NCBI RefSeq assembly: GCF_022012295.1
Contig: NZ_JAKLTN010000001.1
Coordinates: 496,001-560,000 of the forward strand
Origin: Dechloromonas hankyongensis
GTDB lineage: Bacteria > Pseudomonadota > Gammaproteobacteria > Burkholderiales > Rhodocyclaceae
Reading direction: 5' to 3'
DNA length: 64,000 bases
Of this stretch, positions 57,582 through 64,000 are shown in pieces; position 1 is the stretch's first letter; each line of letters starts with the position of its first letter. The translations under genes and the position numbers were made by a program. The notes under the pieces are model-generated. The model worked only from the letters and a program-made list of their open reading frames with translations, did no database searches and was not told where the DNA came from.

Positions 57582-58620
57582 TCAGCTTGCGGATCGGCGC
57601 CGGCACCCCGGCGTCGGCCGCCCGTTCCAGCTCTACCCATTCCAGACCCGGCTCGGCCACGCCGCCGGCACCGGCGACCCGGCACAGCACCGGCTCCAGC
57701 GTCAGCCGGAAATGCGTGAAGGTGTGCTTGAAGGCAGGCAAAGGGCGCTGCTCTGCCAGGCTCAGGCCGAAGCGGGCGGCGACCTGGGCCGGCTCGCCTT
57801 CCGGCGGCACCAGCAAGCCGCCCCACAGGCCGCTCGGCGGCCGGCGTTCGAGCAGCAGCCGCGCGCCGTCGGTGAGCAGCACGAAGCTCGACGTCCGTTC
57901 CGGCACAGCGGGGCGGGCCTTGGTCATCGGCAATTCGGCGGTGCGGCCGTCGCGGCGGGCGACGCAGCCGGCGGCCACCGGGCAGTCGCCGCAGCGCGGC
58001 CGGCTGCGCGTGCACAGCGTGGCGCCGAGGTCCATCAGGCCTTGCGTGTAGGGCTCGATATCGCCCTCCGGCAACAGGCTTTCGGCCAGCTGCCACAACT
58101 GGCGGTGGATCGCCGCTTCGCCGGGAAAACCTTCGACGCCGAACTGCCGGCACAGCACCCGCTTGACGTTGCCGTCGAGGATCGCCGCCCGCTGCCCGAA
58201 AGCGAAAGCGGCCACCGCGGCGGCCGTCGACCGGCCGATACCGGGCAGTTCGGCCAGGGCCTCGGCGCTGGCCGGGAACTGGCCTTCGAACTGGCTGGCC
58301 ACCTGCTGGGCGCACTTGTGCAGATTCCGCGCCCGGGCGTAATAGCCGAGGCCGGCCCAGTGCTCGATGACGGACTCGATCGGCGCCGCCGCCAGGGCCA
58401 TCACCGTCGGGAAACTGTCGAGAAAACGCAGGTAATAGGGGATCACCGTGCTCACCTGCGTCTGCTGCAGCATGATCTCGGAAAGCCAGATCCGGTAAGG
58501 ATCGCGGGTGTTTTGCCAGGGCAGGCCATGGCGGCCGGCGACCTTCTGCCAGGCAATGAGTTGTTCGGTAAAGCGATTGGGGACGGCCAAATTCTGCCTC
58601 GACGCAAGCTGCGGGAGCAC
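57553..58620 (-). CDS. mutY: A/G-specific adenine glycosylase
   Basis: MutY, 355 residues, removes adenine paired with 8-oxoguanine. The catalytic Glu is in SEIMLQQTQVSTV, the helix-hairpin-helix in AELPGIGRSTAAAV with the catalytic Asp in AILDGNVKRV, and the 4Fe-4S cluster cysteines in CTRSRPRCGDCPVAAGC. The C-terminal NUDIX-like domain (about 235-350) recognises 8-oxoG. The protein is complete. Confidence 0.96.
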   Translation of the reverse strand: MLPQLASRQNLAVPNRFTEQLIAWQKVAGRHGLPWQNTRDPYRIWLSEIMLQQTQVSTVIPYYLRFLDSFPTVMALAAAPIESVIEHWAGLGYYARARNLHKCAQQVASQFEGQFPASAEALAELPGIGRSTAAAVAAFAFGQRAAILDGNVKRVLCRQFGVEGFPGEAAIHRQLWQLAESLLPEGDIEPYTQGLMDLGATLCTRSRPRCGDCPVAAGCVARRDGRTAELPMTKARPAVPERTSSFVLLTDGARLLLERRPPSGLWGGLLVPPEGEPAQVAARFGLSLAEQRPLPAFKHTFTHFRLTLEPVLCRVAGAGGVAEPGLEWVELERAADAGVPAPIRKLIRQVASAAD

Positions 58621-58663
58621 GGATAATACGGCCTCTTTTTACGTAGTCCTATCGTTCTACCCG

Positions 58664-59161
58664 ATGACCCAACCGCAAACCGACAGTCGCGCCCTGCGCA
58701 ATGCCCTCGGACGTTTCGCCACCGGCGTTGCCATCGTCACGGCCATCGATCCGGATGGCCACCCGATCGGCCTGACCGTGAACTCGTTCTCGGCGGTTTC
58801 GCTCGACCCGGCCCTGGTCCTCTGGTGCATGGACAACAATTCGAACAACCTGGTGGCCTTCCAGAAAGCCAGCCACCACGTCATCAACATCCTGGCCGCG
58901 GATCAGGAAAATCTTTCCAACCGCTTCGCTACCTGGCCGGCCGACCGCTTCGCCGGCCTGCCCTGGCATCCAGGCGCCGGCGGCGCCCCGGTCTTCCCGG
59001 GTTGCTGCGCCACCTTCGAAGTGGCTAACGAAACGGCGCATGCCGGCGGCGACCACACCCTCTTCATCGGCCGCGTCGAACGCTTCGCCGAAACCCCGGA
59101 TATCGCCCCGCTGCTTTTCCACGCCGGCCGCTACGGCCGACTGGCGGCCGACCCGCAGTGA
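58664..59161 (+). CDS. Flavin reductase family protein
   Basis: A 165-residue NAD(P)H:FMN reductase-like protein (HpaC type): FATGVAIVTAIDPDGHPIGLTVNSFSAVSLDP binds FMN and HTLFIGRVERF closes the barrel. These enzymes give reduced flavin to two-component monooxygenases or bind flavin as oxidoreductases; no partner monooxygenase is nearby. The start at 58664 is chosen because the upstream extension overlaps mutY and does not fit the family. Confidence 0.85.
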   Translation: MTQPQTDSRALRNALGRFATGVAIVTAIDPDGHPIGLTVNSFSAVSLDPALVLWCMDNNSNNLVAFQKASHHVINILAADQENLSNRFATWPADRFAGLPWHPGAGGAPVFPGCCATFEVANETAHAGGDHTLFIGRVERFAETPDIAPLLFHAGRYGRLAADPQ

Positions 59162-59208
59162 TTGAACCGGCTGCCTTCTGCGTTAGAATGGCAGCCTTAT
59201 TGCCCAGA

Positions 59209-59282
59209 GCGGGCGTCGTATAATGGTAATACCTCAGCTTCCCAAGCTGATGCCGAGGGTTCGATTCCCTTCGCCCGCTCCA
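59209..59282 (+). tRNA. tRNA-Gly (CCC)
   Basis: A complete cloverleaf: acceptor GCGGGCG/CGCCCGC, T-loop GGTTCGATTCC and an encoded CCA end. The anticodon loop TTCCCAA gives anticodon CCC for glycine GGG codons. No att site or integrase lies next to it. Confidence 0.97.
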
Positions 59283-59318
59283 TAATGAATTCAGGCAGAT
59301 CGTTGATCTGAAAAAGCA

Positions 59319-59346
59319 AAGCCAACCCAAAGCGGTTGGCTTTTTT
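59319..59346 (+). terminator. Rho-independent terminator after tRNA-Gly
   Basis: GCCAACC pairs with GGTTGGC, extended by AA/TT, followed by six Ts. Confidence 0.85.
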
Positions 59347-59506
59347 GTTGTCTGGTCGATTTTTGGTTAGAGGTTGAGAGCGCCAACGAGGCGTATCCAG
59401 CGCTATCCGACCGGCGGTGCATCGATCGAACCGGCGATTGGCCTTTGTGATGAAAAATGGCCGCCTCTGATTACATGGCGACCATTGGCAGACCGAGCCC
59501 AAATGT

Positions 59507-59953
59507 TTACGCGGTGCCTTCCTTGGTTGCGCGGAAAATTTCATACAAGGTGTCGAGGGTGATTTCGGCGACCGGATGGCCATCGTCGTCCAGCACCTCG
59601 TAGAGTACTTCTCCGGGCTTCGGACGCATGCTGAACAGGACGATGACGTCGTCGGCGCCACCGCCTTCCCGATGCGGCGCCTCGCTGGCTGGCGAGATGG
59701 TGTAGCTGCCGGTCGGCCGGACTTCCCGCCGGCTGCCGTCCATCTCGTAAATATGATGTTCGCCGCGTACGACGAAGGTGTGGTTCAGAGCCTTGTGGCG
59801 ATGCAGAACGATCTGCTGGCCAGCCGCGAATTTGAACAGCACGTCGGCGATGCGCTGTTCCATATCGACCTGCAGTATGGAAAACACGAAGTGGGGAAAA
59901 TCGCCAAAGGGCTGCCAACGAATGGCTTGATCGTCGAAGTGGGCTGACGGCAT
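59507..59953 (-). CDS. Cupin domain protein, ChrR-like
   Basis: A 148-residue single cupin with two metal-binding motifs: VLHRHKALNHTFVVRGEHHIYEMDG and the later SEAPHREGGG. It resembles the ChrR/dihydroxyacetophenone dioxygenase type of cupins. The start at 59953 follows an AGGAGA ribosome site. It is monocistronic. Substrate unknown; a metal-dependent dioxygenase or sensor is possible. Confidence 0.72.
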   Translation of the reverse strand: MPSAHFDDQAIRWQPFGDFPHFVFSILQVDMEQRIADVLFKFAAGQQIVLHRHKALNHTFVVRGEHHIYEMDGSRREVRPTGSYTISPASEAPHREGGGADDVIVLFSMRPKPGEVLYEVLDDDGHPVAEITLDTLYEIFRATKEGTA

Positions 59954-60191
59954 GGATGGGTCTCCTGGGGTGGTTGGGTGAGGCCGGATGGCCACCGCCA
60001 GTAGAACCCGGACTGTCCTGTACGGCCCAGGGCTGCATGCCCGGCAAGGGCAGGCATTCTGCCTGTTCAGCCGAGTCCGCCATGTACCTTGATGCAGCAA
60101 GGCCGATAGCATTTGATAGTGGCCGTTGATGTCAGTGGCCGTAATCCTGTCCGCCAACGGCTGTAAAGGCCAAAACCCAACTATGCTGGCT

Positions 60192-60878
60192 TCAAATCGA
60201 CCACATGAACCAGGTAGCAGCGAGCAGCGCGCCAATGCTGGTGCCGACTGTGGCGGTATGCATGGCACGTAGCTGCGTCCACAGCAGAAGTCCGGTGATC
60301 GACAACAGGATCAGGCTGCCGGCGATGGTGTCGGCCAGCAGTACCCAGAAGGCGTTGACGCCGACCGACATGTGCAGGCGGGTCAGGGTGCCGATCGGCG
60401 TGGCGTCGGTGTGGTCGAGTTTGACGAAGCGGTTGCCGATGAAATATTCGGCCGACACGCCGTGCTGCGGCGTCTGCAGGCTGACGCTCCAGCGTTCCGG
60501 CTGCATCACCTCCTGATCGGCCCACACCACCGCTTTGGCTGGTTGTTTCTTGACCTGAACGACCTGTTCGGGGGTGAATTTCAGTTCGCCCTGGAGCCAG
60601 GCCGACAGTTCTTCCGGCGTGGTGGGTTTCTGTTCCGGCAAGGCCAGTTGCACGGTTTTCTGGGCGGTCTTCTCGAGCGGAATCTTCATGATCGCGCGGT
60701 GGTTGAGCAGGATGCCGGTAGCGCCGAAGAGCAGGCCGAGGATGGCGCCCCACAGGCCGACATAGAGGTGGATCTTGCGCACCCAGGTGAGGAAGATTGC
60801 TCGCCGGCTGCGGCGGCGCGGCAGGGGATCGGCCAGGATGGCGTCCCCGGTACTGACGGAAGCATTGGCGCGGTCCAT
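60192..60878 (-). CDS. PepSY-associated membrane protein
   Basis: A 228-residue protein with the PepSY-TM start WVRKIHLYVGLWGAILGLLFGATG, a periplasmic domain, and two or three further membrane helices ending GLLLWTQLRAMH. Such proteins commonly accompany TonB-dependent siderophore receptors and may reduce ferric siderophores. A Fur-like palindrome lies about 250 bp upstream at 61132-61158, consistent with iron control, though no receptor gene is in view. Confidence 0.8.
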   Translation of the reverse strand: MDRANASVSTGDAILADPLPRRRSRRAIFLTWVRKIHLYVGLWGAILGLLFGATGILLNHRAIMKIPLEKTAQKTVQLALPEQKPTTPEELSAWLQGELKFTPEQVVQVKKQPAKAVVWADQEVMQPERWSVSLQTPQHGVSAEYFIGNRFVKLDHTDATPIGTLTRLHMSVGVNAFWVLLADTIAGSLILLSITGLLLWTQLRAMHTATVGTSIGALLAATWFMWSI

Positions 60879-60880
60879 AT

Positions 60881-61009
60881 TCAGTTCGCTCCCCGGCTGG
60901 GCGGTAGCGCCGGGTCGACGTCGGCGCCGGTGACTTGGTAAAAGCCGTGGCTGCAGTGATTGCGCCGGGCGTCGTCAGGTTTGCGGGTGAGGGGGGTATG
61001 GGGCAGCAC
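60881..61009 (-). CDS. Possible 42-residue protein upstream of the PepSY gene
   Basis: A GTG frame behind an AAAGGA ribosome site encodes a peptide with KPDDARRNHCSHGFYQVTGA in the middle, ending three bases before the PepSY gene. The close coupling favours a real gene; composition alone does not. Confidence 0.42.
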   Translation of the reverse strand: MLPHTPLTRKPDDARRNHCSHGFYQVTGADVDPALPPSRGAN

Positions 61010-61131
61010 AGCGTTTTCCTTTCGTGTCGAAGCACGGGCTGGCGACAGCTGGCTGGTGCGATGACTCTGATTTCTTGGCAGCCACGGGGCTTCGCGGCAA
61101 AAAACGAGAGTTTAAGGAAGGTGAATTGGGC

Positions 61132-61158
61132 TGTAAATGATAACCACTATTATTTACA
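61132..61158 (-). promoter_or_regulatory. Fur-box-like palindrome
   Basis: Arms TGTAAAT and ATTTACA with an inner ATGATAAC...TATTAT core resemble the Fur consensus (GATAATGATAATCATTATC type). It precedes the minus-strand small gene/PepSY unit. Iron-dependent repression is inferred. Confidence 0.55.
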
Positions 61159-61355
61159 TGTGGTTTCAAGATAGGCGCCGGTCCTTGGCGGCTGACCGGT
61201 ATCTGCCTGCCCGGTACGGGTAACTTCGTCGGCGTGGGCGAATGCAGGCTGCTGACCGCATTTGGTAAGCGGCAAATCTGCGGGCAGTGGTGGCGGCGAT
61301 TCGTTTGCCGAATTGCCTATGACCGGGTCCAGCACTCAAACCCGGTGCCGACCTC

Positions 61356-61826
61356 TCACTTCTTCTTGCGCGGGTCGTCGGCCGGGTTGATGTATTCGAG
61401 TCCCCACGGGCCGCTCGCCACCAGTTGCAGGACGGTCGGCTGGTCGGCGGTCCACACGTAATGGGCGTGCTTGGCGGGCAGCGCGAAGCTGGTGCCGGCC
61501 TTCAGCACTTCGCCTTTCTTGGCGTCGAACTTATCGCCCATGCCGTTGCCCAGGCTGCCGCTGACGATGGTAATCAGCTCGGGAAATGGATGGGTATGCG
61601 GCTGGACCTTGTAGTGGGGCGGAAATTTGATGAGGGCGACGAAAGTCTCGGCTTTGGACGGATCGCCGACCAGGACCGCGACCTTGGCGCCTTTGGGCAG
61701 GGCAGGGTCCTCGCCCCACTTGATCGTCGCGGGGTTGAACACCTTCATGTCGTCCACGCTCAGGCCCTGGGCGGCGGCTGATGCAGCAAACAGGATCAGG
61801 CCGGCGGTGATCAAGGTTTTTTTCAT
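61356..61826 (-). CDS. Periplasmic cupin protein
   Basis: A 156-residue exported cupin with a signal peptide (cleaved after ASAAA) and motif PPHYKVQPHTHPFPELITIVSGSLG, whose histidines and glutamate can bind one metal, then LPAKHAHYVWT. The charged tail KKK ends it. Related proteins are often called DUF4437 or cupin_2; the role is unknown, perhaps a metal-dependent oxygenase in the periplasm. It lies divergently from nothing close and next to the AraC regulator gene, which might control it. Confidence 0.75.
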   Translation of the reverse strand: MKKTLITAGLILFAASAAAQGLSVDDMKVFNPATIKWGEDPALPKGAKVAVLVGDPSKAETFVALIKFPPHYKVQPHTHPFPELITIVSGSLGNGMGDKFDAKKGEVLKAGTSFALPAKHAHYVWTADQPTVLQLVASGPWGLEYINPADDPRKKK

Positions 61827-61989
61827 TTCTGCCTCCTATGGTGTGGGAAGGCCGGAGCGATATCCGACGGCATGGCTACGGACACGGCAGACCGGCTAGC
61901 CTATGGACGGCGGGCAGAGCGAATGGTTCCGGATTCGGGCGGACGATTTCTCCGTGCGCCGGTCGGTTATCCGGCCGGCGTTGTGCCGC

Positions 61990-62949
61990 TCAAACGGCAG
62001 CCGGGGCGGTTCCCCGTAGTTGGGCGACATCGCTGGCCGGCGGGGTGCCGAACATGCGTCGGTATTCGCGGCTGAATTGCGAGGGGCTTTCGTAGCCGAC
62101 ACGGTGGGCGGCCGAGGCCGCATCTTGGTTGTGGGTGAGCATGATGCGCCGGGCTTCCTGCAGACGGAGCTGCTTCTGGTATTGCAGCGGCGTCATGCCG
62201 GTCAGCGCCTTGAAATGGTGGTGTAGCGACGACTTGCTCATGTTGGCCAGGGCCGCCATTTCGTCGATGCTGATGGTTTCCGCCAAGCGCATCTGGAGCA
62301 GGGAAATAGTACGCACGATGCGGTGGCTGTGGCTGCCGTGGCTGGCGGCTTGGTGCAGGCGGGAGCCGAGGGCACCTGTGAGCAGGCGGTAGAGCAGTTC
62401 CTGTTCGGCGAGCGGGGCGAGGACCGGGATGTCGGCCGGGGTGTCTAGCAGGCGGGCCAGGCGGAGCGCGGCTTCCTGGATTTCAACCGTTTGCGCGGCG
62501 ACGCCGATGCCGCGATCGACCTCGCTGGGCAGGATATTTTTGGGCAAGCGAGCGCACAGCTCGCCCAGTTTGACCGGATCGAGGCGCAGGCCGAAGCCGA
62601 GATAGGGTTCGAGCACCGAGGCGCGCGTCAGTTGCGAGAAAACCGGTAGCTCGACCGAGGAGACCAGGTAGTGCCCGGCGTCGTAGTCGTAGCAGTCGTC
62701 GCCGACCTGGATGCGCTTGGCGCCCTGCGCCATCATCGCGAAGATGGACGAGGCGATGCCGCAGCTCGTCGTGCACGTGGTCGATCCGCGAAACACGCTG
62801 AGGCCGGGAATGGCGGTTTCCTGGGCACCGTCGTGCGGGCAGTGGCGACGGACGATGTCCGCCAGCTCGGCACGCTGCTCGCGCATGCGCCGTGCTGGGT
62901 CGATGACGGAATCATTTTGAGTGGCGGTGGTCTGAAGGCTGTTCTCCAT
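61990..62949 (-). CDS. AraC family regulator (AraC_N type)
   Basis: A 319-residue activator. The N-terminal AraC_N domain (about 40-190) contains SVFRGSTTCTTSCGIASSIF and VLEPYLGFGLRLD; the C-terminal pair of helix-turn-helices (about 215-310) contains NMSKSSLHHHFKALTGMTPLQYQKQLRLQ and GYESPSQFSREYRRMFG. It is divergent from the isoquinoline-oxidoreductase-like operon starting at 63104 and may control it or the cupin gene; both are inference. Confidence 0.87.
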   Translation of the reverse strand: MENSLQTTATQNDSVIDPARRMREQRAELADIVRRHCPHDGAQETAIPGLSVFRGSTTCTTSCGIASSIFAMMAQGAKRIQVGDDCYDYDAGHYLVSSVELPVFSQLTRASVLEPYLGFGLRLDPVKLGELCARLPKNILPSEVDRGIGVAAQTVEIQEAALRLARLLDTPADIPVLAPLAEQELLYRLLTGALGSRLHQAASHGSHSHRIVRTISLLQMRLAETISIDEMAALANMSKSSLHHHFKALTGMTPLQYQKQLRLQEARRIMLTHNQDAASAAHRVGYESPSQFSREYRRMFGTPPASDVAQLRGTAPAAV

Positions 62950-63103
62950 GCCAAGCAGCGTAACGCGTTTGCCTATTCGAGGCGAGTGCTGATCAAGGAA
63001 TTATGGAGGATCAGGCAAGAAGTTTGCAGCTTTGGGTTACCGTCGGCCGGGTGGCGGCGCGCACACTGGGCATCGATTCATTCCGGACATCACAGGAGGC
63101 AAG

Positions 63104-63562
63104 ATGATTACCCTCAACGTTAATGGTCGGCGCCAGCAGGCCGATGTCGATCCCGATACCCCCTTGCTCTGGGTCCTGCGCGACACGCTGCAGCTGACCG
63201 GTACCAAGTACGGCTGCGGCCAAGGCCTATGCGGTGCCTGTACCGTGCATGTGGACGGCGTACCGATGCGCTCCTGCTCGCTGCCCGTGTCGGCGGCGGT
63301 CGGCAAGAAGATCACCACCATCGAGACGGTCGATGCCGGCCGCATCGGCAAGGCCGTCCAGGCGGCCTGGGAAAAGCTCGACGTCGTGCAGTGCGGCTAC
63401 TGCCAGTCGGGCCAGGTGATGAGCGCCGTGGCGCTGCTCGCCAGGAACCGCAAGCCGAGCGATGCCGACATCGACGCCGCCATGTCGGGCAATCTCTGCC
63501 GCTGCGCGACCTACGTCCGCATCCGCGCGGCCATCCACGAAGCCGCCAAGTCCCTGGCCTAG
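63104..63562 (+). CDS. iorA: 2Fe-2S subunit of isoquinoline 1-oxidoreductase-like enzyme
   Basis: A 152-residue electron-transfer subunit of the xanthine oxidase family. Cluster cysteines are in [18 protein letters not shown]...CSLP (plant-type ferredoxin fold) and [11 protein letters not shown]...[12 protein letters not shown]. It starts behind CAGGAGG. It passes electrons from the molybdenum subunit encoded directly downstream. Substrate class (N-heterocycle or aldehyde) cannot be fixed from this subunit. Confidence 0.88.
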   Translation: MITLNVNGRRQQADVDPDTPLLWVLRDTLQLTGTKYGCGQGLCGACTVHVDGVPMRSCSLPVSAAVGKKITTIETVDAGRIGKAVQAAWEKLDVVQCGYCQSGQVMSAVALLARNRKPSDADIDAAMSGNLCRCATYVRIRAAIHEAAKSLA

Positions 63563-63572
63563 GAGAACGCGC

Positions 63573-64000
63573 ATGGCTACCACTATCGAAAACATCTCCC
63601 GCCGCCGCTTCCTGCAGGGCGGGGCCGGGCTGACGCTCGGTTTCTGCCTGCCCGGTATCGCTGCTGCAGCGGCCGCCGGGCCGGGCAAGGCCGGCGAAGG
63701 CGTCGTTGCGCCGGTGACTTTTGAGCCCAACGCTTTTCTGCGTATCGGCGCCGACAACTCGGTGACGGTGATTTCCAAGCACCTCGAAATGGGCCAGGGC
63801 ACCTACACCGGCCTGGCCACCATGCTGGCAGAGGAACTGGACGCCGACTGGGCGCAGGTCCGCGTCGAAGGCGCGGCGGCCGATGCCAAGCGCTACAACA
63901 ACCTGTTCTGGGGCGCCGCCCAGGGCACCGGCGGCAGCACGGCGATGGCTAACTCGTGGGAGCAGATGCGCAAGGCGGGCGCCGCCGGCCGGGCCATGCT
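63573..64000 (+). CDS. iorB: Molybdopterin-binding subunit, N-terminal part
   Basis: The first 142 residues of the large subunit of an IorAB-type aldehyde/isoquinoline oxidoreductase, cut by the window edge. A Tat signal (SRRRFLQGGAGLTLGF) sends the folded enzyme to the periplasm, and FLRIGADNSVTVISKHLEMGQGTYTGLATMLAEEL is the family's first molybdopterin-contact segment. It is 10 bp after iorA, in the same operon. Confidence 0.88.
   Translation, partial: MATTIENISRRRFLQGGAGLTLGFCLPGIAAAAAAGPGKAGEGVVAPVTFEPNAFLRIGADNSVTVISKHLEMGQGTYTGLATMLAEELDADWAQVRVEGAAADAKRYNNLFWGAAQGTGGSTAMANSWEQMRKAGAAGRAM

Noticed and set aside
59209..59282. tRNA-Gly as an integration site
   Set aside because: The next genes are ordinary backbone, with no integrase and no repeat of the tRNA 3' end seen nearby.

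Overview
The backbone is high-GC betaproteobacterial DNA, most like Rhodocyclales (Dechloromonas/Azonexus-type). This placement is inferred from the gene families, the many c-di-GMP proteins, an SAH riboswitch before metH and a TorF-porin/glnK/amtB cluster; no ribosomal RNA is present to confirm it. Two stretches of backbone (1-17033 and 42065-64000) flank one clearly foreign block (17034-42064) with visibly lower GC and different codon use.

Left backbone: the end of an EF-hand-like protein, an MFS/MOSC pair, a ROK sugar kinase with a methyltransferase-like partner, an Hpt protein and a CheZ-like protein, a cupin, an amidase and murB, a large PAS-GGDEF-EAL protein, metH behind an SAH riboswitch, a BamE-like lipoprotein, a Bcr/CflA exporter, and the 3' half of comM.

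Foreign block: a 25,031-bp Tn7-like transposon sits inside comM. Its ends are imperfect 25-bp inverted repeats starting TGT, flanked by the 5-bp direct repeat CCGCC; removing the element and one repeat restores the comM frame exactly. The element carries tnsA-tnsB-tnsC-tniQ-tnsE-like genes (28785-35408) in the arrangement of the comM-targeting Tn6022/AbaR family. Its cargo looks like a defence and stress island: a Cap4-like nuclease fused to a STAND NTPase, an unusual Hsp70-like protein, two proteins with CoiA-type features, an XRE/ImmA pair, an operon of a small protein, a gluzincin-like protease and a dCTP deaminase, and an E2-like SEC-C protein beside small ORFs that may be remnants of a ubiquitin-like system.

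Right backbone: the 5' half of comM, ubiK, an NtrC/sigma-54-controlled torF-like/glnK/amtB unit, a diguanylate cyclase, purU, thrH, a PhnD-like/GGDEF-EAL pair, an ABC-F protein, two HD-GYP proteins (one with a broken HD motif), mutY, a flavin reductase, tRNA-Gly(CCC), a PepSY-type membrane protein behind a Fur-like palindrome, cupins, an AraC regulator, and the start of an isoquinoline oxidoreductase-like molybdoenzyme operon that runs off the window.
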